The notes below the pieces were generated by a model. It was given only the letters and a program-made list of their open reading frames with translations, searched no databases and was not told the origin of the DNA. Made by a program: the position numbers and the translations under genes. Shown here one piece after another: positions 35,582 through 44,239 of a stretch of 64,000 bases of DNA. The first letter of the stretch is position 1. Each line of letters begins with the position of its first letter. This stretch comes from Kocuria rosea subsp. polaris (lineage in GTDB: Bacteria > Actinomycetota > Actinomycetes > Actinomycetales > Micrococcaceae). The stretch lies in NCBI RefSeq assembly GCF_001483755.1, contig NZ_LQBK01000039.1:1-64000 (forward strand). Reading direction: 5' to 3'.

Positions 35582-37189
35582 ATGATGTCAGGGGGGTCGG
35601 ATCCGGAGGCGCCGCGGGGCCCTGGCGGCCGGACCGCGGAACCGATCGCCTCCGCCGGCGCGGTCTCCCCCGAGGGATCCGGCACCCACCGGCACCCTCG
35701 AGCACACGTCGCCGTCCTGCAGGGGCTCATCGGCTCCGTGATGATGCTCGTCGGATCGGTCGGCACCGGCTGGATCGCCAACGGTTCGCCCATGGTCCGC
35801 CATCCACTGGTCATCGCGCTGCGGGTCGAGGGATGGGGCGTCTACACCTGCACCGTGCTGCTGACCGCGGGCGCCATGCTGCTGGTGCGGTCCTGGCTCC
35901 GGCTCGGGCAGCGGCTCCAGGGCTGGCCGGCCGGCGCCCACCGCTCCGTGGTGCTCGCGGTCTGCGCCTGGTCGCTGCCCCTGCTCTTCGCCGTCCCCGT
36001 CTACTCCCGGGACGTGTACGCCTACATCGGGCAGGGCCGCCTCATGCTGGCCGAGCAGAACCCGTACACGACCGGCATCTCCGCCCTGGAGAACTGGTTC
36101 ATGCTGGGGACGGACCCGGCGTGGGCCGAGGCCCGGACGCCCTACGGGCCGTACTTCCTGTGGTCGGCACGGGCGATCGTGGGCCTCACGGACGCGCACC
36201 CGGATCTCTCCGTGCTGCTCTTCCGCCTCCTGGCCTGCGCCGGTGTCCTCCTCTGTGCGGTGTACGTGCCCAAGCTCGCGCGGCTGCACGGGACCGACCC
36301 GGCCCGTGCCCTGTGGATCGCGGTGGCCAATCCGCTGTTCCTCATCAGCTTCGTGGCGAGCGCGCACAACGACGCCCTGATGCTCGGGCTGGCCGTGGCG
36401 GGAACGTACTGCGCGGCCACGGGCCGGCCGGTCACCGGTGTCCTGCTGGTGACGGCGTCCATCGGCATCAAGCCGATCACCATTCTGCTGCTGCCGTTCA
36501 TCGGGCTCCTGTGGGCGGGGCCGGGAGCGTCCTGGCGGCGGAAGTTCGCCCTGTGGGCGGCCACGGCGACCCTCAGCTTCGGGCTGCTGGTGCTGAGCGG
36601 CATCCCCCAGCAGCTGGGCGTCGGATGGGTCTGGGCCCTGCTCGACCCCACCCCGGGGTTCACTGGCTACTCGCCCTCGGGGTTCCTGAGCCAGCAGGTC
36701 CGCGGCCTCGCGGACGCGGTCGGCCTGCCGGGCGCGGCGATGGCCCCGGTGCTGCGCGACGTCCTGCAGTACGCCGCCATCGGCCTGGTGCTGCTCCTGA
36801 TGTTCCGCGGCGACGACCACCGGGTGGTCCGCCGGCTCGGCCTCGCGTTCGCCGCCGTGGTGCTGCTCTCCCCGATCATCCAGCCCTGGTACATCCTCTG
36901 GTTCCTCCCCTTCCTGGCCGTGACCGGCATCAGGGACAACTGGCAGATCCGCACCCTGTACGTGGTGCTCACCTTCTTCGTGATCTTCGGCGCCCAGGAC
37001 CAGCTCTCCGTGTGGCCCTTCCTCGAGCTGGCGGTCGACGCCTCGACGATCGCGTTCGTGACCGCCCTGCTGTTCACCGCCTACCTGATGCTCCTGGATC
37101 CCCACACCCGCCACCTGCTCGTCCACGGCGGTCCGACGGGCTGGCTCCGCCGCCGTCGTCGCCGGGAACGGGGCGTCCGCGGGCGCTGA
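35582..37189 (+). CDS. mptB: Polyprenol-phosphate-mannose alpha-1,6-mannosyltransferase MptB-type
   Basis: 535 residues from ATG 35582 (a second ATG follows at 35585; the ribosome site is weak). About thirteen helices. The GT-C signature near residue 138 reads PVYSRDVYAYIGQGRLML with QNPYTTG and RTPYGPYFLWSAR after it, as in actinobacterial MptB, which starts the lipomannan/lipoarabinomannan alpha-1,6 backbone using polyprenyl-phospho-mannose. Basic C-terminal tail. Neighbouring GT87-like genes probably act on the same glycan. TAGGAT at 35516-35521 is a possible -10. Confidence 0.87.
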   Translation: MMSGGSDPEAPRGPGGRTAEPIASAGAVSPEGSGTHRHPRAHVAVLQGLIGSVMMLVGSVGTGWIANGSPMVRHPLVIALRVEGWGVYTCTVLLTAGAMLLVRSWLRLGQRLQGWPAGAHRSVVLAVCAWSLPLLFAVPVYSRDVYAYIGQGRLMLAEQNPYTTGISALENWFMLGTDPAWAEARTPYGPYFLWSARAIVGLTDAHPDLSVLLFRLLACAGVLLCAVYVPKLARLHGTDPARALWIAVANPLFLISFVASAHNDALMLGLAVAGTYCAATGRPVTGVLLVTASIGIKPITILLLPFIGLLWAGPGASWRRKFALWAATATLSFGLLVLSGIPQQLGVGWVWALLDPTPGFTGYSPSGFLSQQVRGLADAVGLPGAAMAPVLRDVLQYAAIGLVLLLMFRGDDHRVVRRLGLAFAAVVLLSPIIQPWYILWFLPFLAVTGIRDNWQIRTLYVVLTFFVIFGAQDQLSVWPFLELAVDASTIAFVTALLFTAYLMLLDPHTRHLLVHGGPTGWLRRRRRRERGVRGR

Positions 37190-37270
37190 GCGCGGCGGGA
37201 CCGGGGGAGTCGCCGGGGATTCGCCGGGGAGCGGGGCCGGCCGGCGCGTCGTGAGCGGCGGCCGGCAGGG

Positions 37271-38842
37271 TCAGCCGGCGCCCAGCGGGAGCCGGACGGT
37301 GAAGAGCGTGCGGCCCGGGCGGGACTCCACGTCCACCGTGCCGCCGTGGGCCTGCACCACCGAGCGGACGATCGACAGGCCCAGCCCGGTGCTGCCCTCC
37401 CGGGTCCGCCGGGAGGTGTCCAGGCGGCTGAAGCGCTCGAAGAGCCTGGCCTGGAACTCCCGCGGGATGCCCGGGCCCTCGTCGAGGACGGAGGCCTCCG
37501 CCCAGCCGTCCGCGGTGGCGCGCACGGCGGCCGTCACCGCGGTGCCGGGCGGGGTGTGCTTGCGGGCGTTGGAGAGCAGGTTGGCCAGCACCTGGTGGAG
37601 CTGGGCGACGTCGGCGCGCACGGGCACCGGCTCCTCCGGCACGTCCAGGGCCCAGGCGTGGTCGGGGCCGGCGGCCGAGGCGTCGGTGAGGGCCTCGAGC
37701 ACGAGCTCGCCCAGGTCCGCGTCCCGCAGCTCCGGGGGGCGGCCCTCGTCCAGGCGGGCGAGCAGCAGCAGGTCCTCGACCAGGGCGGTCATCCGCAGCG
37801 TCTGCTGCTCCACGCGGGCCAGTGAGGCGCGGCCGGTGCCGGTCAGGGGCTCGGTGAGCTGCAGCATGTCCGTGTAGCCGCGCACGGCGGCCAGGGGGGT
37901 GCGCAGCTCGTGGGAGGCGTCGGCCACGAACTCGCGCAGCCGGGTCTCGGAGCGCTGGCGCGCGGCCAGGGCGGAGTCCACGTTGTCGAGCAGGGAGTTC
38001 AGCGCGTGCCCGACCTCCCCGACCTCGGTGCCGGGCCGGGCGAGCTCGGGGGGCACGTGCCGGTCGGCGAGGGAGACCTCCCCGGAGGCCAGGGGCAGCC
38101 GGGCGACTCCGGAGGCCGCGGCCGAGACCCGTTCCAGCGGCCGCAGGGCACGGCGGACGACGACGGTGCCGACCGCCGCCGTGGTCAGCAGCGCGAGCAC
38201 GCTGCCCACGCCCATGGTGGTCACGAGCTCCGTCACGGTGTCGTCGACCGAGGCCGTGGGCAGGCCGGTGACCAGCACCTGGCTGCCGTTCCGCGCGTTC
38301 CGGGCGACCGACTCGACGCGGTACTCGCCCACGGACAGGGCCACGTCCGTGAGCCGGCCCTGCTCCGTGCCCGTGGAGCGCCGGCGGTCCCCGAAGCCCC
38401 GCTCGTCCGGGCTCCCGGCCGCGAAGACGCCCGTCTCCTGCAGGGCGGCGACGTCCTGCTCGGGAAGCGGCGCGGGCTCCCCGGACCCGGTGCGATAGGA
38501 CGCCCTGACCACCTCCTCCTCGTGCAGCACGGCCACCAGGATGCCCACCGGCTGGCCGGGGGCGTCGAGGGGGTCCCGTTCCAGGGCCGGGTCGCCCCGG
38601 GTGAAGGTCAGCGCCCGCCCGGTCGCCTGCCGCAGCGAGCCGTCGAGCCGCTCCACGAGGTCCTGACGGGTGAGCTCCACGATGGTCGCGCCCAGCACGA
38701 GCAGGACCACCGCCAGCAGGACGAGCACCCCGGCGATGAGCCGGGTGGCCAGACGGGTGCGTCGTCGGGCCGGTGGCGATGCCGGCGACGAGGCCGGCCG
38801 CGGGTCCGGCGGGCGGTGCGTGGACAGCGGGCCGGGCGGCAT
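37271..38842 (-). CDS. Sensor histidine kinase, two-component
   Basis: 523 residues from ATG 38842, which shares one base with the response-regulator stop (TGATG). TM1 about 30-52, extracytoplasmic sensor ~130 residues, TM2 about 175-195, HAMP (RRALRPLERVSAAASGVARL), HisKA with H311 in DASHELRTPLAAVRGY, then HATPase: N box LHQVLANLLSNARKHTPPG, G1 DEGPGIPREF, G2 GSTGLGLSIV. It phosphorylates the regulator encoded just upstream. The sensed signal is probably at the cell envelope, given surrounding glycan and acyltransferase genes. Confidence 0.93.
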   Translation of the reverse strand: MPPGPLSTHRPPDPRPASSPASPPARRRTRLATRLIAGVLVLLAVVLLVLGATIVELTRQDLVERLDGSLRQATGRALTFTRGDPALERDPLDAPGQPVGILVAVLHEEEVVRASYRTGSGEPAPLPEQDVAALQETGVFAAGSPDERGFGDRRRSTGTEQGRLTDVALSVGEYRVESVARNARNGSQVLVTGLPTASVDDTVTELVTTMGVGSVLALLTTAAVGTVVVRRALRPLERVSAAASGVARLPLASGEVSLADRHVPPELARPGTEVGEVGHALNSLLDNVDSALAARQRSETRLREFVADASHELRTPLAAVRGYTDMLQLTEPLTGTGRASLARVEQQTLRMTALVEDLLLLARLDEGRPPELRDADLGELVLEALTDASAAGPDHAWALDVPEEPVPVRADVAQLHQVLANLLSNARKHTPPGTAVTAAVRATADGWAEASVLDEGPGIPREFQARLFERFSRLDTSRRTREGSTGLGLSIVRSVVQAHGGTVDVESRPGRTLFTVRLPLGAG

Positions 38843-39591
38843 CAGGACGCGGGTTTGATGACGTACCCGGCGCCGCGCACGGTGTGGATCATCGGGGCGC
38901 GGCCGGCGTCGATCCGCTTGCGCAGGTAGGAGATGTAGAGCTCCACGATGTTGGCCTGGCCCGAGAAGTCGTAGTGCCACACGTTGTCGAGGATCTGGGC
39001 CTTGGACAGGACCCGGCGCGGGTTCTCCATCAGGTAGCGCAGCAGCTCGAACTGGGTGGCGGTCAGCTCGATCGGCTCACCGGCCCGGGTGACCTCGCGG
39101 CTGTCGACGTTCAGGACCAGGTCCCCGACCACCAGGGTGGCGCTGTCCTGCGCCGCGGCCCCGGAGCGCTGCACCAGCCGGTGCAGCCGGATGAGCACCT
39201 CCTCGATCGAGAAGGGCTTGGTCACGTAGTCGTCCCCGCCCGAGGCCAGGCCCTCGATCCGGTCGGCCACGGTGTCCTTGGCCGTGAGGAACAGCACCGG
39301 CACCTCCGGGTAGGACCGGCGGATTCGGGCGAGGACCTCCAGGCCGTCCAGCCCCGGCAGCATCCGGTCCAGGACCAGCACGTCCGGGGCGAAGTCGCGC
39401 GCCTGGGCCACGGCGTCGAAGCCCTCGTGGGAGATCCTCGCCTCCCACCCGCACATCCCCGTGCCCATGGCCACGAGGTCGGCCAGCGCCGGCTCGTCGT
39501 CCACGACCAGCACCCGGATCGGCGAGCCGTCCGGGTGGGTCAGGCGGGGCAGGACCTCGGCGAGGACGGAGAAGCTGGAGGAGTAGGACAT
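38842..39591 (-). CDS. OmpR/PhoB-type response regulator
   Basis: 249 residues from ATG 39591 with GGGAGCTCCC before it. Receiver domain: acidic pair in VLVVDDEP, phospho-acceptor D75 in VLVLDRMLPG, LTAKD and YVTKPFS (conserved Thr and Lys). Winged-helix DNA-binding domain with LTATQFELLRYLMENPRRVLSKAQILDNVW. The ~24 residues before the first strand are longer than usual. Transcribed first in the operon with the kinase; CACAG boxes overlap its own promoter. Confidence 0.95.
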   Translation of the reverse strand: MSYSSSFSVLAEVLPRLTHPDGSPIRVLVVDDEPALADLVAMGTGMCGWEARISHEGFDAVAQARDFAPDVLVLDRMLPGLDGLEVLARIRRSYPEVPVLFLTAKDTVADRIEGLASGGDDYVTKPFSIEEVLIRLHRLVQRSGAAAQDSATLVVGDLVLNVDSREVTRAGEPIELTATQFELLRYLMENPRRVLSKAQILDNVWHYDFSGQANIVELYISYLRKRIDAGRAPMIHTVRGAGYVIKPAS

Positions 39592-39921
39592 GGGAGCTCC
39601 CGGTGCCGGGCGGACGTGACACTGTCACTGTTCCCCACCAGATTAGGCGCGCGTCCTGTGGAGGCTGTGCGGAGCCTGTGCCGTGGTGCCACCGCGCACG
39701 GCAACGGCGGGTGCGCCGGCACAGCCGCGGCACAGACGCCGGACGGACAGGCGCCGGCCCGGGCGCGGACCCGCGTCACAGATCCGCGGCACAGGAGAAG
39801 CACAGCGATCCGACAAGCCGGGCACATGTGCACGAGCAACAGTGGAGTGCGCACCGGCCCGCCAGGCGGGCCCGGCGGGCAGGGGGCCCGTCGTCGCACC
39901 GCGCTGAAGGGGGCCGCCGCC
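39592..39921. promoter_or_regulatory. 330-bp divergent control region of the response regulator and acyltransferase B
   Basis: No gene is seen here. It holds, from left: a 13-bp palindrome GTGACACTGTCAC (39616-39628), a minus-strand -10 TAATCT (39640-39645), three CTGTG boxes (39656, 39665, 39676; CACAG on the minus strand) ending ten bases before that -10, then plus-strand CACAG at 39720, 39731, 39777, 39790 and 39801. Several pairs are exactly 11 bp apart. The layout resembles PhoB-type activation of the regulator gene, with a second set facing the acyltransferase gene. Confidence 0.6.
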
Positions 39922-41415
39922 ATGACCGATCCCGGGAACCGCCCGCCGAGGAGCGTGCCGTGGGCGCAGGCCTCCGGGCAGCGGCCGGGCGCTCCTCGCA
40001 CGGACGCGACCCGGGGCGGCCGTCCGGCCCGGAACGCCGCGGTGGACCCGGCGGCGAGCTCCGCGGTAGGGCCGGGGGCGGGCTCGATCGTGGGCCCGGC
40101 CGCGGACCCGGCGGTGGGCTCGACCGCGGGCCCGGCCGTGGACCCGGCCGTGGACCCGGCGGTGGACCCGGCGGTGGACCCGGCGGTGGACCCGGCGGTG
40201 GGCTCGGCCACCGGGGCCGCCATCACGGCTGCCGCGCCGGGCAGGCGCCGCCTGGTGGGGGTGGACGCCGCCCGCGGCCTGGCCCTGATCGGGATGATCG
40301 CCATCCACATCCTGCCCTCGTGGGATCCGGAGACCTTCGAGCCCACGGCGCAGTGGACGGTCTTCGCCGGACGCTCCGCGGCTCTGTTCGCCGTCCTGGC
40401 CGGCGTGGGGCTCGCCTTCAGCACCGGCGGCCGGACGCCGCACACCGGCCGGGCGCTGACCGCCGACCGGGCGGGCACGGCCGTGCGCGCCCTGCTGATC
40501 GCGGGCCTGGGGCTGGCGATCAACCACGTGCTGCCCGGCAGCACGCTCGACGAGGTCCCGGCCGTCAACATCCTCGTCTACTACGGGGCCTTCTTCCTGC
40601 TGGCGATCCCCTTCCTGCGCCTCTCCGCAGGGGCCCTGTTCGCCTGGGCGGCGTGCTTCGCCCTCGCCGGTCCCGTGCTCGTGCACCTGCTGCGGGACGT
40701 GCTGCCCGCCGTCGAGCGCTACAACCCGGACTACCTCGACCTCGTCAGGGACCCCGGGGCCACCGCGGCCCGGCTGCTGCTGACCGGGACCTTCCCCGCG
40801 CTGCCGTACCTGGCCTATCTGCTGACCGGCCTGGCCATCGGCCGGCTCGACCTGGCCCGGCTCCGGGTCCAGGTCGCGCTGGTGCTGGGCGGGACGCTCC
40901 TGGCCGCCGGGGCCTCGCTGACTTCCTGGGCGCTCGTCGACCGGGCCGGCGGCTTCGAGCACCTGGTGGCGCGCACTCCCGGCCTGGACGCGGAGCTCGT
41001 CACCGACGTCATCGTGTGGGGACCCGAGCCGACGCTGCCCACGACCACGTGGTGGTGGCTGGCGGTCGGCGGCCCGTACACCAACACCCCGCCGGCCCTG
41101 CTGCTGGGGCTGGGCTCGGCGGTGGCCGCGCTGGGCGTGTTCCTCCTGCTGGCCCGCCGCTCCGCGTCCTGGCTGCTGCCGCTGAGCGCGATGGGCGCGA
41201 TGACCCTCACCGTGTACTCCGCGCACCTGCTGGCCCTCGCCGCCGAGGTGCACTACGACCAGCCGCTGTGGTTCGTGGTCCACGTGGGTGTGGCCGCGGC
41301 CTTCGCGCTCCTCTGGCGCCAGGCCATGGGGCAGGGGCCCCTCGAGCGGCTGGTGGCGGGGCTGGTGCGCGGCACCCGCCGGCGCGTGCTCTCCCGGGAG
41401 CACCGCACGGACTGA
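39922..41415 (+). CDS. HGSNAT/DUF418-type membrane acyltransferase, paralog B
   Basis: 497 residues from ATG 39922 (GAAGGGGG 12 bases upstream; ATG 39825 would add 33 residues). The first ~110 residues are low-complexity Ala/Gly/Pro/Val, with five identical VDPA units (residues ~73-92). The membrane domain starts at RRRLVGVDAARGLALIGMIAIHILPSWDPE and tracks paralog A through to LTVYSAHLLALAAEVHYDQP. Probably acylates an envelope glycan. Paralog A lacks the repeat extension. CACAG boxes in front point to control by the divergent response regulator. Confidence 0.8.
   Translation: MTDPGNRPPRSVPWAQASGQRPGAPRTDATRGGRPARNAAVDPAASSAVGPGAGSIVGPAADPAVGSTAGPAVDPAVDPAVDPAVDPAVDPAVGSATGAAITAAAPGRRRLVGVDAARGLALIGMIAIHILPSWDPETFEPTAQWTVFAGRSAALFAVLAGVGLAFSTGGRTPHTGRALTADRAGTAVRALLIAGLGLAINHVLPGSTLDEVPAVNILVYYGAFFLLAIPFLRLSAGALFAWAACFALAGPVLVHLLRDVLPAVERYNPDYLDLVRDPGATAARLLLTGTFPALPYLAYLLTGLAIGRLDLARLRVQVALVLGGTLLAAGASLTSWALVDRAGGFEHLVARTPGLDAELVTDVIVWGPEPTLPTTTWWWLAVGGPYTNTPPALLLGLGSAVAALGVFLLLARRSASWLLPLSAMGAMTLTVYSAHLLALAAEVHYDQPLWFVVHVGVAAAFALLWRQAMGQGPLERLVAGLVRGTRRRVLSREHRTD
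40138..40197 (+). repeat. Five 12-bp in-frame tandem repeats
   Basis: GTGGACCCGGCC then four exact copies of GTGGACCCGGCG (40150-40197), encoding VDPA units in the N-terminal extension of acyltransferase B. Related GTGGGCTCG and GCGGACCCG units flank them. Confidence 0.9.
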
Positions 41416-41433
41416 ACGGGCCGCGGGGAGGGA

Positions 41434-42651
41434 CTACGGCGTGCTGGGGACGGCGTGCCGGTGCCGGTGCGCCGCGTAGCCCAGGATGAGCAGGCCGGCC
41501 ACGGCCAGGCCCACGCCCACCCAGGCGGGGGAGCGGTAGCCCCAGCCGGCGGAGATGACGATCCCGCCGAGGAAGGCGCCCATGGCGTTGGCCAGGTTGA
41601 ACGCCGCGTGGTTCATGGCGGCGGTCAGGGAGGGGGCGTCCTTCGCCTCGCGCAGCAGGCGCACCTGGAGGGAGGTCGTGAAGATCGAGCCCATGATCCC
41701 GATCCACAGCGCCCCCAGGACGGCCGCGGCGGGGACGTGGACGAACAGGGCGAAGAACGCCAGGGCCACGCCGGACACGGCGCCGGCGCCGAGGGCGGTG
41801 CGTTCGATCGAGCGGTCGATGAGCGGGCCGGCCAGCAGGGAGCCCAGGGTCATGCCCACGCCGAACACGGCCAGCACCCACGGCACGGTGCCGATGTCGA
41901 GACCGGTGAGCTCGGTCAGGGTCGGGGAGATGTAGGTGTAGACCGCGAACATGCCGCCGAAGCCGATGGCCCCGGCCAGCAGCGTGAGGGCCACCTGGGG
42001 CCGGGCGAGGGCGCGGACCTCCTGGGCCGCCGAGGCCATGCCCTCGTTGCGGGTGCGCGGCACCCAGAGGGCCAGGGCCCCGATGGTCAGGGCGCCCAGG
42101 AGCACCACCAGGAGATAGGCCGAGCGCCAGCCGAGGGCCCCGCCCAGGGCCGCGGCGAACGGCACGCCCACGATGTTGGCGATGGTGAGCCCCAGCATCA
42201 CCCGGGCCACGGCGGTGCCGCGCCGTTCGCGGGCCACCAGGGAGGAGGCCACCACGGCGGCGACCCCGAAGTAGGCGCCGTGGGGCAGGCCGGCGAGGAA
42301 CCGGGCGGCGTAGAGCCACTCGAGGGACGGCGCGGCGGCCGAGAGCCCGTTGCCCAGCACGAACGTGAGCATCAGCGCCAGCAGCAGGGTCTTGCGCTCC
42401 ATCCGGGCGGCGAGGGACGTGATGAGCGGCGCCCCGACCACCACGCCCAGGGCGTAGAGCGAGATGGACTGGCCCACGGCCGGGATCGAGGCGTCGAAGT
42501 CCTCGGCGATGAACGGCAGCAGGCCCATCGAGGCGAACTCGGTGGTGCCCACGCCGAAGCCGCCCATCGCCAGGGCGAAGATGGCGAGGCGGGTGCCGGC
42601 GGGGCCGGGGGCATTGACCACCTGGAGCAGGGCGGTGCGGGGTGCGGGCAC
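41434..42651 (-). CDS. MFS transporter, DHA1/AraJ-like exporter
   Basis: 405 residues from GTG 42651, with GGAAGGAC eight bases upstream. Twelve helices; GVGTTEFASMGLLPFIAEDF in helix 1 and ARFLAGLPHGAYFGVAAVVASSL in helix 4 are typical of the AraJ/YdhP drug- or sugar-efflux group. It ends tail-to-tail with acyltransferase B (18-nt gap). No linked regulator; substrate unknown. TAGCAT on the minus strand at 42732-42737 is a possible -10. Confidence 0.85.
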   Translation of the reverse strand: MPAPRTALLQVVNAPGPAGTRLAIFALAMGGFGVGTTEFASMGLLPFIAEDFDASIPAVGQSISLYALGVVVGAPLITSLAARMERKTLLLALMLTFVLGNGLSAAAPSLEWLYAARFLAGLPHGAYFGVAAVVASSLVARERRGTAVARVMLGLTIANIVGVPFAAALGGALGWRSAYLLVVLLGALTIGALALWVPRTRNEGMASAAQEVRALARPQVALTLLAGAIGFGGMFAVYTYISPTLTELTGLDIGTVPWVLAVFGVGMTLGSLLAGPLIDRSIERTALGAGAVSGVALAFFALFVHVPAAAVLGALWIGIMGSIFTTSLQVRLLREAKDAPSLTAAMNHAAFNLANAMGAFLGGIVISAGWGYRSPAWVGVGLAVAGLLILGYAAHRHRHAVPSTP

Positions 42652-42872
42652 GGCGGGTCCTTCCGGGAGGGCGCAGGGACGGGGAACGAGCACGTCGTCG
42701 AGCCCGAGCAGAAGAAAGGGGGTGACTTTTGATGCTACGCGGGTTCGCCCCGGTCTCCCATGCCTCCCGGTGTGATCTTGATCAGGTCCTGTCGCGCCGG
42801 CGGTGCTCCACGGCGCCGTCCCCGAGCCTCTGCGGCCCGGCCGGGTCCCTGCGCCCGGGGACGGGTGCGGGC

Positions 42873-44051
42873 TCAGCGGAAGGCGGAGTGCCCGGTCAGC
42901 TGCTGGCCCAGGATGAGGGTGTGCACCTCGTCGGTGCCCTCGTAGGTGCGCACCGACTCCAGGTTGTTGGCGTGGCGCAGCGGCGAGTGCTCGAGCGTGA
43001 CCCCGTTGCCGCCGAGCATCGTGCGCGCCTGGCGGCACACCTCGATCGCGATCCGGCAGTTGTTGAGCTTGCCCACCGAGATCATGTGGTTCTCCAGGCG
43101 GCCCTCGTCCTTGAGCCGGCCGATGCGCAGCGCCAGCAGCTGCCCCTTCTGGATCTCCAGGGCCATGTCCACCAGCTTCGCCTGGGAGAGCTGGTAGGCC
43201 GCGAGCGGCTTGTCGAACTGGATGCGCTGCTGGGAGTAGGCCAGCGCGGCGTCGAAACTGTCGCGGGCGGCGCCCAGGGCGCCCCACACGATGCCGTAGC
43301 GGGCCTCGTTGAGGCAGGAGAACGGTCCCCGCAGGCCGGGGTGGTGCGGCAGGAGGGCGTCGGCGGGCAGCCGGACGTCCTCGAGGGCGATGTCGCACTG
43401 GATGGAGGCGCGCATGGACAGCTTCGGCTCGATCGGGACGGCGGTGAACCCGGGGGTGTCCGTGGGCACGAGGAAGCCCCGGACGCGCTCCTGCCCGCTC
43501 TCGTCGACGGCCTTGGCCCAGATCACGGCCACGTGGGCGATCGAGGCGAGGCCGATCCAGCGCTTGGCGCCGTTGAGCACCCACTCGTCGCCCTGGCGCA
43601 CCGCGGTGGTCGCCATGGTCGAGGGATCCGAGCCGGCGGTGGGCTCGGTGAGGCCGAAGCAGCCGATGATCTCGCCGGCGGCCATGCCGGGCAGCCAGCG
43701 CTGCTTCTGCTCCTCGGAGCCGTGCTTGGCGATCGCGGACATCGCCAGCGAGCCCTGCACGGAGACGAACGTGCGCAGTCCGGAGTCCCCTGCCTCGAGC
43801 TCCTGCATCGCGATGCCGTACTGCACCGCGGACTTCCCCGCGCACCCGTAGCCCTGGACGTGCATGCCGAGCAGCCCGAGCTGCGCCATCTCGGGGACGA
43901 TCTCCTGCGGGAAGACGGCGTCGGCGTACCAGCCGGCGATGTTCGGCCGGATCCTCCGGTCCACGAACTCCCGGACGGCGTCCCGGGTCTCGAGCTCCTC
44001 GGCACTGAGGTCTGCTTCGACGTCGAGCAGGTCGGTCGCGGCGGGGTTCAT
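42873..44051 (-). CDS. gcdH: Glutaryl-CoA dehydrogenase
   Basis: 392 residues from ATG 44051, fixed by a strong AGGAGGA site. FAD-dependent oxidative decarboxylation of glutaryl-CoA to crotonyl-CoA. Sequence follows GCDH closely: SVQGSLAM, GCFGLTEPTAGSDPSTM, GPFSCLNEARYGIVWG, QFDKPLAAYQL, with the decarboxylase-type Arg at R93 (DSGLRTFVS) and catalytic base E371 in TYEGTDEVH. It is divergent from the TRAP/CoA operon across a 188-bp AT-richer promoter region, so it belongs functionally with the CoA-transferase, crotonase and hydroxyacyl-CoA dehydrogenase there. Confidence 0.87.
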   Translation of the reverse strand: MNPAATDLLDVEADLSAEELETRDAVREFVDRRIRPNIAGWYADAVFPQEIVPEMAQLGLLGMHVQGYGCAGKSAVQYGIAMQELEAGDSGLRTFVSVQGSLAMSAIAKHGSEEQKQRWLPGMAAGEIIGCFGLTEPTAGSDPSTMATTAVRQGDEWVLNGAKRWIGLASIAHVAVIWAKAVDESGQERVRGFLVPTDTPGFTAVPIEPKLSMRASIQCDIALEDVRLPADALLPHHPGLRGPFSCLNEARYGIVWGALGAARDSFDAALAYSQQRIQFDKPLAAYQLSQAKLVDMALEIQKGQLLALRIGRLKDEGRLENHMISVGKLNNCRIAIEVCRQARTMLGGNGVTLEHSPLRHANNLESVRTYEGTDEVHTLILGQQLTGHSAFR

Positions 44052-44239
44052 GGGTCCTCCTGGGGTTCGGGTGCTCGGATGCCTCCGACGAGGATGACGC
44101 ATTCGTGAGCTGCGCAACACGGTTCGCCCGACAATTGAGTTATAGGTATCACTGACTGCCAGATTAGGTATTTGAGGTTTCACAGTGGGTCGTGGAAATG
44201 TGATCTGCACGACATCCGCTGACTTCCCGGAGGACCCCT
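44052..44239. promoter_or_regulatory. Divergent promoter region of the CoA-ester catabolic cluster
   Basis: The most AT-rich patch of the area. AGGTAT occurs at 44144-44149 and 44166-44171, 22 bp apart (two helical turns), and TTGAG at 44135-44139 and 44172-44176. These spaced repeats could be a regulator site for both gcdH and the TRAP operon. No Crp-like site is seen. Confidence 0.4.

Noticed and set aside
42720-42760. Short minus-strand peptide frame (TPFLLLGLDDV) upstream of the MFS gene
   Set aside because: No ribosome site or family; it reads straight into the MFS start region and is better explained as leader sequence.
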